Shown: positions 42,832 through 51,995, counted from the stretch's first letter. The stretch is 64,000 nt of DNA from Legionella sheltonii (GCF_026191355.1 NZ_JAPHOQ010000001.1:315001-379000); one strand, 5' to 3'. Notes: generated by a model from the sequence alone, not told the origin. Translations and numbers: made by a program.

Positions 42832-43672
42832 ATTAGAACAAAAAATTAATGAATTGCCTCTAAGTTTACTTGGCCGATTCGTCTATAAGTTTTTGCCTTA
42901 TAAGCGAAAAGTCGTGATGGCAAATATTGATCGTGTTTTTGGCGAGCAATTGAATAGCACCCAAAAAAAACGACTTGCTACATCCTACTACACACATTTG
43001 CTTAAGTCCTTTAAAGAAGCCATTCAATTGCGTTTTATGTCCGAAGGGGATTTACGCAATCTGGTAGAGGTGCGCGGCCATGAACATATGCTGGCAGTTG
43101 TAGCACAACAAAAAGGAGTTTTAGTCCTAACAGGACATTTTGGCAATTGGGAGGTTGCACCCATTGGTGGTGTTTTAAATTTTAAAGAATTTCAAGGTCA
43201 GTTTCATTTTATTCGTCGAACCTTGTCAATTAAATTTATCGAACGAAGTTTATTTAAACAGTACTACCAAGTCGGCTTAAATGTGATTCCTAAAAAGAAT
43301 TCTCTCGATAAGGTTTGTGCTGCTTTGGAAAAAAATCATGCAGTAATTTTCGTTCTCGATCAACATGCCTCACTGGCCAACCGAGATGGTATCGCTGTTG
43401 AGTTTTTTGGCGTGAAAGCAGGAACTTACCGTAGCCTTGCAACCCTATCTCGTTATACCGGAGTTCCTGTAATTCCAGCTGCTGGATATAGATTACCCAA
43501 TGGGAAGCATGTCCTGGAGTTTTATGATCCCATTCCATGGAAAGATTATGATTCAGCTCAAGAGTCTCTTTATTATAATACGTTAGCTTATAATCAAGCA
43601 TTAGAACGGATTATTTTGGCTCATCCTGAACAGTGGAATTGGATGCATAAACGTTGGAAACTCAAGTCGTAA
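42824..43672 (+). CDS. Lipid A late acyltransferase, LpxL/LpxM (LpxXL-like) family
   Basis: A 282-residue acyltransferase. The H-x4-D/E active site is GHFGNWE (H105, E110), and VFVLDQHASLANRDGIAVEFFG-type sequence with the acceptor-side motifs of the family follows (AVIFVLDQHA at about 172). It acts at the inner membrane, moving an acyl chain from ACP to the lipid A precursor. GTG start, overlapping the KS-like gene by 8 nt. Being last in an ACP-KS cluster, it most likely transfers the very long chain. Its 3' end overlaps the convergent gene by 11 nt. Confidence 0.85.
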   Translation: MTELEQKINELPLSLLGRFVYKFLPYKRKVVMANIDRVFGEQLNSTQKKRLATSYYTHLLKSFKEAIQLRFMSEGDLRNLVEVRGHEHMLAVVAQQKGVLVLTGHFGNWEVAPIGGVLNFKEFQGQFHFIRRTLSIKFIERSLFKQYYQVGLNVIPKKNSLDKVCAALEKNHAVIFVLDQHASLANRDGIAVEFFGVKAGTYRSLATLSRYTGVPVIPAAGYRLPNGKHVLEFYDPIPWKDYDSAQESLYYNTLAYNQALERIILAHPEQWNWMHKRWKLKS

Positions 43673-45950
43673 TCGTTCCTTTACTGTTTATTATCGTTTT
43701 AAACGATTCAATATGCTCCACTTCAAAGGCCTCTTCTTCCGCTAGTTCAGGCTTTTTCATTTTGGCAAAAAAACCCTCAGCCCAACTCAAGGCACTTTGT
43801 GCATATACAGTTGCTTCGCATGTATATTTGGAGAGTATTTTACCTGCGCTTGCTACAAAATCACTTGTTTCCGAGCTTGGTGCCGGTTTTTTACAGGGAA
43901 CAACTACTAGTTCTGGCATGAGCTCATCCAACTCATCAGAAATATATTGCAGTTGATCAGAATCTTCGTTGACCTGTGAAAGTAATGAATCAATCTCTTC
44001 ACGTGATTTTTCTTTTAACATCAGCTCTAAAAGTCGAAATTGATTCATGACGAATGGATTCTGGTTGTCCTTTAGCCAATGATAAATGCTTTCATTCTCT
44101 TCCCTATGTTTCATTACATAATGGTATAACTTATGCAATTTTTGTCGGGTAATTAACTCACTCTTAGGCATTGTTTGTAGCGAAAATCTATCGAGTGCTT
44201 TAATGATTTCTGCAAATTTTTCTTGTGTTAAAGGAAGGGCAATTTTGTTCAACAAATCCAGAAGCATTGTTTCTGATTCTTGCGCTGATTCGGTACTTTT
44301 TGTTCGGCTTAAGGAAGAAGAGTTATTGTTTTCTTCTACATAGTATGATGTTGGTGCAACAAACTCGGGTGAATTGGGTTTAAAAAATCCGGTCCACCCA
44401 TATATCCAACATCGTTTAATCCAGTTAATTAAATCAGAAAAAAATCCATACTCATTAGAGAATTTTAATTCTACTTGTGCTTCAGAGAGGGCTTGTTGAG
44501 CAATTTGAATAATTTCCTGATTTTTTTCAGTGTTAAGATTTTTTAGAGCCAAGGTACATAAGTCAATGACTCGTTGATGATTTTCTTTTCCACCACGGAG
44601 GCCAAAATAACGAATAACTCTCTTTGCATCAAATAAAAATAAGTGATAAATGATTTGTTCATCAAAAAAAACAGGATGGCTTAAAAAGGCTGAAAATATG
44701 GTTTCTTTTACCGCTTGGTCTATTTCGGGACGTTTTAACATGAAGCCAATGTGGTGGATTGCTTTGTTGCGCGTGATGACGTCTACAGAACGCTCATAAA
44801 ACTCCATATAATCATTAAGCAACTTAAGAATGGGTTCCACACTGCCTTTATAGTGTAATAAAAAATACTCAAGGCAATTAATTGACTTGCCCCGTTGAAC
44901 CAACTCTTTTATGAATGGACTTTCATCAGGGGGTATTGATGGTCTTTGTTCTTTTGGAATTCCGGGGATGGAAGGATTTAAATGAATATTTTGGAGCATC
45001 CTCGGCATATTGATTCGTTTATTTTGATAAAATAATGCCGCATTCCCTTCTAACGCATTGGTTCGTAAATAGCGATTGGTTAAGTACGCGGTTTTAGATG
45101 CTAATTCCTTAAATGCAAGCTTATCATTTAAGAAAAAAAGGAGTTCTACTGCTTCTAATGAGAACGGGTAATTTTTAGCTAACAGTTTTTTCGTTAATTG
45201 ATTAATATAAAATGCATAGGTTTTATTATAATGACCATTAAGATAGAGGCGTATTGCCAACATCAAATGAGATTCTTCGTGCGCATGGTCGAGAAACCTA
45301 TTAGGAAGGTTATGAAATAATCCTAAATTCTCAATGATATTAACCACCACTGCTTTTTTTTGGCTCGGTTCCATTTTACCTAATTCGTCAATAACATTTG
45401 GACCTGCGATATTCATAAAATGAGCCAAGATGTAATGAGCATTAGGCATTAAGGCAAAATGATTAATCCAATAAGTAAGAACCTTGTGTCTTTCATAGAG
45501 AGGGTATCGTTCAAGAAGGGCCTCTACTTGGACTTTAGTCAATTGATGAAAATGAGGAACAGAACAAAGAATACTAATCGCTGACTCGGGTTCTAGTTTG
45601 TCAATCAATTGGGGTGAGAGAGTTTTTAAGTCTAATTGATGCACGAGAGCATTAAGACGTGAAGGGATATGATGATCTTGATGGGTTAGCCTGTTTAATA
45701 ATGAGTCACCTTTTAAACAAGATAAATATTCTTTTTGGCTTAATAAGTAAATAATTAAGAGCGATTTTATCTGCGGATTTTTAACAATTTGAATGCACTC
45801 GAGAATATTTGGGATAGTCAATTCGCCTTCCTCAATAGTCGTTAAAAAGTGGGCCTGGCTTTTTGTATCCTTATTAATTTCCGTTAAATATTCTAGGTTT
45901 CCCATAGCCGCTTTGAATAAGTCAAAACTTTGAATTTTGCTTCCTGTCAT
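43662..45950 (-). CDS. Large helical protein, candidate Dot/Icm effector
   Basis: A 762-residue protein with no family I recognise. It is almost wholly alpha-helical by composition and reads like stacked helical pairs (repeated L-x2-L and YxxYxxxL patterns), with no signal peptide or convincing transmembrane helix. The last 30 residues contain KPELAEEEAFEVEHIESF (about 733-750) then KTIINSKGTITT. Such an E-block near the C-terminus is typical of Legionella Dot/Icm substrates. The start follows AGGAGAG (minus strand). The 3' end overlaps the acyltransferase gene tail to tail by 11 nt. Confidence 0.75.
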   Translation of the reverse strand: MTGSKIQSFDLFKAAMGNLEYLTEINKDTKSQAHFLTTIEEGELTIPNILECIQIVKNPQIKSLLIIYLLSQKEYLSCLKGDSLLNRLTHQDHHIPSRLNALVHQLDLKTLSPQLIDKLEPESAISILCSVPHFHQLTKVQVEALLERYPLYERHKVLTYWINHFALMPNAHYILAHFMNIAGPNVIDELGKMEPSQKKAVVVNIIENLGLFHNLPNRFLDHAHEESHLMLAIRLYLNGHYNKTYAFYINQLTKKLLAKNYPFSLEAVELLFFLNDKLAFKELASKTAYLTNRYLRTNALEGNAALFYQNKRINMPRMLQNIHLNPSIPGIPKEQRPSIPPDESPFIKELVQRGKSINCLEYFLLHYKGSVEPILKLLNDYMEFYERSVDVITRNKAIHHIGFMLKRPEIDQAVKETIFSAFLSHPVFFDEQIIYHLFLFDAKRVIRYFGLRGGKENHQRVIDLCTLALKNLNTEKNQEIIQIAQQALSEAQVELKFSNEYGFFSDLINWIKRCWIYGWTGFFKPNSPEFVAPTSYYVEENNNSSSLSRTKSTESAQESETMLLDLLNKIALPLTQEKFAEIIKALDRFSLQTMPKSELITRQKLHKLYHYVMKHREENESIYHWLKDNQNPFVMNQFRLLELMLKEKSREEIDSLLSQVNEDSDQLQYISDELDELMPELVVVPCKKPAPSSETSDFVASAGKILSKYTCEATVYAQSALSWAEGFFAKMKKPELAEEEAFEVEHIESFKTIINSKGTITT

Positions 45951-46037
45951 GACACTCTCCTTTTAACCAAGCACCCATTTCCAAATAGATTTCTTGCAAT
46001 ACTCTATCGTAGCGACAAACTAATTTATCGAGCAGGT

Positions 46038-46118
46038 GCCTGAGTCCTCATGTACTTGGGTGTACACTGCGGTTCTGCGCTTCTCTTCGCACTTTGAAGT
46101 GAATTTCGAAAGCAGTCT
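46038..46118. repeat. Intergenic element resembling a dispersed repeat
   Basis: The 272-nt gap between two minus-strand genes contains a block with GTAC-TTGGGT-GTAC and a run GCGGTTCTGCGCTTCTCTTC, then ACTTTGAAGTG (self-complementary ACTT-TGA-AGTG core). I recall similar blocks in several gammaproteobacterial intergenic regions but cannot confirm copies elsewhere. Nothing coding is visible in the gap. Confidence 0.35.
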
Positions 46119-46222
46119 AGTGTAAATTTGAAACAGTGCGAGTGTGAGGCGTTCTTTCAGAATAACTCTTTGTAAAGAAAATTCAATACTTGTGTTAATT
46201 TTGCATAGTAAATGTATTTAAG

Positions 46223-47053
46223 CTAAAACAAGATACCTTCATAAACAAAAACGGCTGGCCCGGTTAGAATTATCGGCTCATTAAATGATGACCAGTTAAT
46301 TAATAAATCGCCGCCAGGCAACGTCACTTTTATTTGTTTGTCCAATTGATGATATAAGCGGCCAATAGCAGCTGCTGCAACAGCACCGCTTCCACATGCT
46401 TGTGTTTCGCCACAACCACGTTCATAGACTCGTAATTTGATATGGTTTTGATTCACAATTTGCATAAATCCAACATTGACTTGGACAGGAAAACGGGGAT
46501 GTAAACTGATTTCTTTTCCTAAGGCATGAACAGGGGCTTTGTCTGTATCTTCTACCACCAATACTGCATGTGGATTGCCCACACTTAAGGCATGAAAGTG
46601 AACTGTTTTGTTCGGTTGAAGGTCTAAAAAATATTCAGCGGATTGTTGCTCGGTGATGAATGGTATATCAGATGGGGATAAGCGTGGTATTCCCATATCG
46701 ACGCTAACGCTAGAGTCTGAATTGATATGCAAATTCATCTGTGTGGTGCGCGTTGCAACAGTTAAGTGATTTTTATCGGTTAATCCGTAATATTTAGCAA
46801 ATAAGGCAAGACAACGTGCTCCATTGCCACATTGCCCCACCTCTTGGCCATCGGCATTAAAAATTCGATAATTAAAGTCAATACCGTCCTGCATGCTTGA
46901 TTCAATAAGCAAGCATTGATCAAAGCCAATGCCAGTATGGCGTTGAGCCATAGTAATTATTTGTTGGGGATTTAGAGTGATCTGCTGATTAATACCATCA
47001 ATCACCATGAAATCATTACCTAAGCCATGCATTTTGGTAAATTTAATGTTCAT
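46223..47053 (-). CDS. dapF: Diaminopimelate epimerase
   Basis: DapF (276 residues) converts LL- to meso-diaminopimelate for lysine and peptidoglycan synthesis. The two catalytic cysteines are C75 in GQCGNGARC and C220 in GETQACGSGA, in the two mirror-image domains. It begins MNIKFTKMHGLGNDF as in most orthologues. It lies 20 nt downstream of the LptM gene, the same pair as E. coli yifL-dapF. Confidence 0.97.
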   Translation of the reverse strand: MNIKFTKMHGLGNDFMVIDGINQQITLNPQQIITMAQRHTGIGFDQCLLIESSMQDGIDFNYRIFNADGQEVGQCGNGARCLALFAKYYGLTDKNHLTVATRTTQMNLHINSDSSVSVDMGIPRLSPSDIPFITEQQSAEYFLDLQPNKTVHFHALSVGNPHAVLVVEDTDKAPVHALGKEISLHPRFPVQVNVGFMQIVNQNHIKLRVYERGCGETQACGSGAVAAAAIGRLYHQLDKQIKVTLPGGDLLINWSSFNEPIILTGPAVFVYEGILF

Positions 47054-47073
47054 AATTTGCCTGTTGAACTGAA

Positions 47074-47202
47074 TTATTTTGAACTCTCGTTACTCACTTG
47101 CGTCTTTGTTGTTGGTTCTGGCAAATAGAGTGGTCCCTTTTGTCCACAACCTACTAAGAGTATGGCAATGCAAAGCATAAATAAAAAGTAAATTTGTTTC
47201 AT
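47074..47202 (-). CDS. lptM: LptM-family small outer-membrane lipoprotein
   Basis: A 42-residue lipoprotein precursor. A short hydrophobic signal ends at the lipobox LVGC (C19), and the mature protein begins CGQKGPLYLPEP, the hallmark of LptM (formerly YifL). LptM binds the LptD-LptE translocon and promotes correct disulphide formation in LptD. The start ATG follows TCTCT without a strong Shine-Dalgarno. It is upstream of dapF, as in E. coli, which supports the call. It is short and easily overlooked. Confidence 0.85.
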   Translation of the reverse strand: MKQIYFLFMLCIAILLVGCGQKGPLYLPEPTTKTQVSNESSK

Positions 47203-47289
47203 TAGAGAGAATATTTAAAAGTTTTAGAACGGTAACTATCCATTTATTTATATAAAAATTCAAGTATTAGGAAATGTTTCTGATTGTAG

Positions 47290-47317
47290 CCTGGGTTAGG
47301 CGCAGCCGTAACCCAGG
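47290..47317. repeat. REP-like palindrome upstream of lptM
   Basis: CCTGGGTTA and TAACCCAGG, extended by GGC/GCC with one bulged base, form a long hairpin between the effector-like gene (which ends at 47381) and lptM. It can act as a terminator of the former. A second small hairpin (GTATGC/GCATAC) is at 47352-47369. Confidence 0.6.
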
Positions 47318-47380
47318 TTTGAGATAAAAAATCCTATTCCATTACCTCGCGGTATGCTGCACTGCATACTGGCTACATGA

Positions 47381-50359
47381 CTACATAACCTCAGGTGATG
47401 GCGGTCTGCTTTCTTCCTCTTCATCTTTATCAACAACATCAATTGGTATATCAGCAGCTACTCTATGTTTGTTAAATGAAGCCACTGCATTTTGTCCAGA
47501 GGATTGCCAAAAATAGCATGATTTTACGGAAGAATGGCCCACATTAGCATAAATTGCCAGTGCAATTAATCCAGGGAAGATAAGCGTCAAGAGAATTCCG
47601 GCGGCAATTACCGCATTTCTGCGATACCGTACCCAATCGGGATCATGATGCGCTGCGAAGTTCTCTTTATACTTATCCAGCTGGGTGTAAAATAAACGCA
47701 AACGCTCCTTATGCTGTGATATTTGTTTGTTATCTTCCAAAATATAATACAATTCGGTAGCTTTTTTGATTTTGTCCTGGATTTTATTATCCTTTTGTTT
47801 TGTCTCTTCATCTTGTTCAGATTCTGGAGCTTTGGACAATTGTGATTTGAGTGACGCCAAATACTCTTCTGTTAATGGAATGAGTTTTTCATTAATGAGT
47901 AATAAATATTTAGCTTCTCGGGGATCATTCTTTTCTGCAAAATATTTATTCTTTTCTGCAAAATATTCATTTTTTTTGTCTGTTTCTGATTTTAATAAAG
48001 CATCCATTTCTTCACTGTGCCGATCTTTCGCTGCTATTTGTTCTTCCATTATTTTGATACGGGCGCTTAATTGTTTCTTTTCATCTTCCAAACGCGCTTT
48101 TTCTTGTTTGAGTCTATCCACTACACCGTATTTATTAATGGCATGTCGTTCAACTAATTCTTTGAAGGTGTCCTTTTCTGCTGGTTGAGGCAAAGCATTA
48201 GGCCTATCTCGATAAAATTTTTGTGCAGCGACATCAATTAATGCTTCAGCTTTTTTTCGCAGAGAGAGTTCATGCTTGTTAAACACAGCTGCTTCAGTTT
48301 CGAACTGTCGACCTAACGCGGCAGTATCATTGATAAAAATTCCAATTTGATGATACAGTTTTTCAAATTCATCAAAAGAACTGCCATAATTTTCTTCAAA
48401 TCGTGTAACAAGTTGGTCGACCAAGTTTTCTTGGCCCTCACTCCGAGGCAGTTTGTCTTTCAATTGCTGGCAAATGAATTCTATCTTTATTTTTATGGGA
48501 TGATCGGCTAATTGAGCAAATTCAAGACTGGTAAAGATCCTATTAATTTCCTGTTGAATTTCTAAATCAGAAGACGCTTCATCTTTATTGAGCTGAGTTA
48601 ATAAGGTATGAAAAAAGGACCTCAAGTTTACATTAGTTGGTGTACGAAGACGATTAAATACTTCTTCCAGATTTGCATGTTGTTGCGCAACGGTCTGACT
48701 AATCCCGTGTAGTGTCAAATCGATGAGTGAAGCTACAAATTCTTGTATGGTTGGGTTGTCAATTTTTTCTAGTTCTTTAAACTCTGCAAATAGGCCAATG
48801 ATAGCAACAAAAAGCTCTTCTTTTTCGTGTTGCTTTTTCTCTGAACTCCAGTCATCCATTAAATATTGTTGGCTTACTCTTTGAATCAATGTACCAAAAG
48901 AAATCAAGACATCTTTACGTGCACTTTCACTGTCAAGTATTGCTGCCGCAGCAATTTTTTGATGTTCACTAATAGTAGAAGAGGAAAGATTCGTAATGAC
49001 TTTTATGTTTTTCGACAGTATAGCTTGCGCTGATCTAATGAGCTCTAAAATAGTTTGATCTTTTTGTGAAGGTTCGTGGAATATTTTGAAGAAAAACTCT
49101 TTCATTAATACACTGTGCTCTTCGTTAACATATCCTATGTTTTTAGGGAAGATCTCCGTTAAAAGTCCATATTTATGGTCAGTACGTAGTACTTTTCTTT
49201 GTGGTGCTACACCCATCCCAATGTAATGAGTCGTATTGAATGCTTCATATGCCGCTCTATTGGCGTAAATTTTGTCATAAAGATTGCGAAATATGGTTGG
49301 AAAATCAAGTTTAGCAACATCAATATTCTCATTAATTCCTACCTCTTCCAGAAAAGCGATTTTTTTTCTACCGAGTCCGGTGTGTTCATGAAAAATTTCT
49401 TGAGCATCTTTAAATTCAACACCATGATTAAATAAAAAATGAAGTAATTTGAAAATCATTAATTTTTGTACGTGTGTCGATTTGGTTTTATCAGGAGAAA
49501 CGACAATGCTCTGTTGTGATGCGTTACTGCCAGCAGAACCTGTTCCATGATGTCCGGGTAGGGTATTGCGAATGACTACCTGTTGTTGTGGATCGGATGC
49601 TTCCGGATAGATTGGGGTAAAGCCCCAATCTGAATGTTCATTTTCGTAATAGATAAATTCTGCATATTTAACAATAGGCGGAATGCTATAAAATCTTGGG
49701 TCATACCATGTTATAGGCCAGCAGACATCCCCTGGAACAGGGTCAATGATAAACAGGTTCATTGACACTTCAGAGATATTGGCTTTTAGCCCCTTAAACC
49801 ATAGCTCTCTCTCTGCTATTGATTGAGGTAATTGGGTTAATAGGGATTTAATGATGTCAGGGGTATTATTCGTGGGTTTGCCTTTTTGTCTCTCAGCTTG
49901 TTGTCGTGTTAGCTCTTTTATTAGTTGATCAAAATCTTCACAAACGGTCATCGCTTCTTTTATGGCATTGATTTCATGAGCAATCAGAATGGATTCAACC
50001 CCGCCCCTGCTGTGGGCAATATCATTTAGTTCCGTTTGTCCTCGAGCAAGAGCATTTAAAGCGATACCCAGACCAAGTCCAATTTTTTCGCCAACATTGG
50101 TTCCGTCATTTTTGGGGCCATTAACCACCGCGATGTCTAGAGATTGATAAGGAACAAGTTGTTTGTGATCAATCACTGGGTTATCTGTTTTAACCAACAT
50201 AGATACGAGACTGAGAGTTTCTCCTTTAGGATAATACTCTTGCAATTTATCTCCTGCTTTTACAGGTTCTTTTTTCTTGTTTTTTAGAGTAGGGGTATAT
50301 ACTGTGCCTGTCCCCAGCATGGTAAGGGTAAATGATTTAGATTCTAATTTCTTAAACAT
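47381..50359 (-). CDS. Large protein with a putative alpha/beta-hydrolase domain, coiled coil and acidic C-terminus; candidate Dot/Icm effector
   Basis: A 992-residue protein. The N-terminal part has a nucleophile-elbow-like IAHSRGGVES (S117), then IIDPVPGD (D206) and LPGHHGTGSAG (H270/H271). This order and spacing resemble DUF2235/Tle1-type lipases (GxSRG, DxV, PGxHSDxGG). Residues about 720-900 are charged coiled coil, with the 7-residue unit (N/K)(K/E)YFAEK repeated. One hydrophobic helix lies near 915-941, followed by a tail ending DKDEEEESRPPSPEVM, an E-block-like signal. ATG 50359 is chosen over GTG 50392 because a -10-like TATTATAG overlaps the latter. No signal peptide. Confidence 0.72.
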   Translation of the reverse strand: MFKKLESKSFTLTMLGTGTVYTPTLKNKKKEPVKAGDKLQEYYPKGETLSLVSMLVKTDNPVIDHKQLVPYQSLDIAVVNGPKNDGTNVGEKIGLGLGIALNALARGQTELNDIAHSRGGVESILIAHEINAIKEAMTVCEDFDQLIKELTRQQAERQKGKPTNNTPDIIKSLLTQLPQSIAERELWFKGLKANISEVSMNLFIIDPVPGDVCWPITWYDPRFYSIPPIVKYAEFIYYENEHSDWGFTPIYPEASDPQQQVVIRNTLPGHHGTGSAGSNASQQSIVVSPDKTKSTHVQKLMIFKLLHFLFNHGVEFKDAQEIFHEHTGLGRKKIAFLEEVGINENIDVAKLDFPTIFRNLYDKIYANRAAYEAFNTTHYIGMGVAPQRKVLRTDHKYGLLTEIFPKNIGYVNEEHSVLMKEFFFKIFHEPSQKDQTILELIRSAQAILSKNIKVITNLSSSTISEHQKIAAAAILDSESARKDVLISFGTLIQRVSQQYLMDDWSSEKKQHEKEELFVAIIGLFAEFKELEKIDNPTIQEFVASLIDLTLHGISQTVAQQHANLEEVFNRLRTPTNVNLRSFFHTLLTQLNKDEASSDLEIQQEINRIFTSLEFAQLADHPIKIKIEFICQQLKDKLPRSEGQENLVDQLVTRFEENYGSSFDEFEKLYHQIGIFINDTAALGRQFETEAAVFNKHELSLRKKAEALIDVAAQKFYRDRPNALPQPAEKDTFKELVERHAINKYGVVDRLKQEKARLEDEKKQLSARIKIMEEQIAAKDRHSEEMDALLKSETDKKNEYFAEKNKYFAEKNDPREAKYLLLINEKLIPLTEEYLASLKSQLSKAPESEQDEETKQKDNKIQDKIKKATELYYILEDNKQISQHKERLRLFYTQLDKYKENFAAHHDPDWVRYRRNAVIAAGILLTLIFPGLIALAIYANVGHSSVKSCYFWQSSGQNAVASFNKHRVAADIPIDVVDKDEEEESRPPSPEVM
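47927..47968. repeat. Two tandem 21-bp units inside the coiled coil
   Basis: Units 47927-47947 and 47948-47968 are identical except for the last base. They encode two successive 7-residue blocks of the coiled coil, so copy number change would keep the frame. Confidence 0.85.
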
Positions 50360-50580
50360 ATTTTTGCCGCTAATTGATCCACTGTAGCGCACTATAATAC
50401 ATGTTGCCTAATAATAAAATAGTCTGGATGGGTGTTTTGTTTTTCAATTGATCAAAATGGTGTGATTTTGTTTCTATTTTTGCTGTTCTGAGATTCTATA
50501 AAATATCGAGAACGTAATAACTTGCACTGTGTTAATGCATTAGCGATAATTTCTCTTTTTTGTCTGTGAGGGGATTTGTT

Positions 50581-51237
50581 TTGAATGTATTTATCAATGA
50601 GTCACAGGCTCAAGCCCAGGCATGCGTTATTTGGATGCATGGATTAGGTGCTGATGCTTCCGATATGATGGGGTTAGTCGATCAGTTAACTGTTTCTGAT
50701 GTGGCGTTACGTCATGTGTTTATTAATGCCCCCCAGCGTCCAGTGACCCTGAATGGTGGAATGATCATGCCTGCCTGGTATGATATTGTTGGCATGAAAT
50801 TAATTGATAGAGAAGATAAAGAAGGTATTGAACAATCCGAATTACTGATTCGTAAAGTCATGGATGAACAGTTAAATGATGGTTTTGCCTACGAGCGAAT
50901 CTTTTTAGCAGGATTTTCGCAAGGTGGGGCTATGGCATTACATACTGCCTTGCATACAACGGCTCGTCTGGCAGGCGTTGTCGCTTTATCTGCTTATTTA
51001 CCTTTAGCTGCCCATACCCGACCAAAACTGGATAAGAGCACACCTTTTTTTATGGGGGCAGGGCAATTTGATCCCCTGGTTGTATCTCAATGGACTGAAT
51101 CAAGTAAAGATTGGCTATTGAATAAAGGATACGAACATATTTCTTATTATAAGTATCCCATGGAACATTCAATTTGTTTTGAGGAGATCAAAGATCTGAG
51201 TCTTTGGTTGAGAAATACTATTCGGGGAGAAGCATAA
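50581..51237 (+). CDS. Alpha/beta-hydrolase, phospholipase/carboxylesterase family
   Basis: A 218-residue cytosolic serine esterase. The oxyanion segment WMHGLGADASD is at 19-29 and the triad is S113 (GFSQGG), D164 (GQFDP) and H196 (MEHSI), as in the YpfH/EstB carboxylesterases and acyl-protein thioesterases. The start is placed at TTG 50581, 7 nt after GAGGGG (50568-50573). An upstream in-frame TTG (50560) would lie before that site. It is followed with overlap by ratA and rnfH, suggesting one operon. Confidence 0.88.
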   Translation: MNVFINESQAQAQACVIWMHGLGADASDMMGLVDQLTVSDVALRHVFINAPQRPVTLNGGMIMPAWYDIVGMKLIDREDKEGIEQSELLIRKVMDEQLNDGFAYERIFLAGFSQGGAMALHTALHTTARLAGVVALSAYLPLAAHTRPKLDKSTPFFMGAGQFDPLVVSQWTESSKDWLLNKGYEHISYYKYPMEHSICFEEIKDLSLWLRNTIRGEA

Positions 51238-51665
51238 TGCCCGTAGTGAGAAAGGCACGTACCGTTAATTACACCTGTGAACAAATGTTTGCGTTAGTGA
51301 ATGAAGTAGAGCGATATGCGGAGTTTCTACCTTATTGCACAGAAAGTTTAGTACATCATCGGGATGAAGATGAGGTACAGGCCACCTTAGTTATTGGGGC
51401 GGCCGGTATGAGTAAGTCATTTACTACCCGCAATAGATTACAAATTAATAAAATGATAGAAATTCGTCTTGTTGATGGTCCATTCAGCCATTTAGAAGGC
51501 TTCTGGCGCTTTGATGAAGTTGAAGAGGGATGTAATGTTTCTTTTGATTTGGAGTTTGAATTTGCAGGGCGTATGTTTTCCATGTTGCTTGGCCCAGTAT
51601 TTGAACAAGTAACGGATAAAATGGTTGATTCATTTTGTGAACGAGCCAAGGCTATTTATGGTTAA
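51237..51665 (+). CDS. ratA: RatA/COQ10-type START-domain protein
   Basis: A 142-residue single START-like domain. KARTVNYTCEQMFALVNEVERYAEFLPYC at the start and FGPVFEQVTDKMVDSF-type end (LGPVFEQVTDKMVDSFCER) match the RatA/COQ10 family. E. coli RatA was described as a toxin blocking 70S formation; relatives bind ubiquinone, so either role is possible. ATG 51237 overlaps the esterase stop (TAATG) and has GGGGAG 7 nt before it. Confidence 0.9.
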   Translation: MPVVRKARTVNYTCEQMFALVNEVERYAEFLPYCTESLVHHRDEDEVQATLVIGAAGMSKSFTTRNRLQINKMIEIRLVDGPFSHLEGFWRFDEVEEGCNVSFDLEFEFAGRMFSMLLGPVFEQVTDKMVDSFCERAKAIYG

Positions 51666-51939
51666 AGTGGAACTGGTGTACGTGAATGCGGAAAAAAAGA
51701 CAGTTCATATGACTCTCGATCTTCACCATGGAGCAACCGTTTTTGATGCATTAAGTTCATCAGGAATATACCAAACTTACCCAGAAACCCGAGATATGCC
51801 CGTGGGCATTTATGCCAAGCAAGTTTCTTTGGAGCAGGTTTTGCAGGAGGGTGACCGGGTGGAAATATACAGACCTTTGGTTTTGGATCCTAAAGAGAAG
51901 CGGCGTCAAAAAGCTACTCGTGCTCGCCAGCGCACGTAG
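51658..51939 (+). CDS. rnfH: RnfH/RatB family ubiquitin-fold protein
   Basis: A 93-residue protein of the RnfH family, which is often encoded next to ratA. It has the beta-grasp pattern with DLHHGATVFDALSSSGI, GIYAKQVSLEQVLQEGDRVE and IYRPLVLDPKEKRRQKA, the last being the family signature. The biochemical role is unknown. ATG 51658 overlaps the ratA stop. Confidence 0.9.
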   Translation: MVKVELVYVNAEKKTVHMTLDLHHGATVFDALSSSGIYQTYPETRDMPVGIYAKQVSLEQVLQEGDRVEIYRPLVLDPKEKRRQKATRARQRT

Positions 51940-51961
51940 CCTGCATGCTGTAGTTTTGTAG

Positions 51962-51995
51962 TCTGGATTAACAGCAAAGTAATCCGGAATTTTTT
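51962..51995 (+). terminator. Intrinsic terminator after rnfH
   Basis: TCTGGATTA (51962-51970) and TAATCCGGA (51980-51988) form a 9-bp stem with one G-T pair and a 9-nt loop, followed by ATTTTTTG. It closes the esterase-ratA-rnfH operon. The core also resembles the REP-like repeats elsewhere in the window. Confidence 0.75.
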
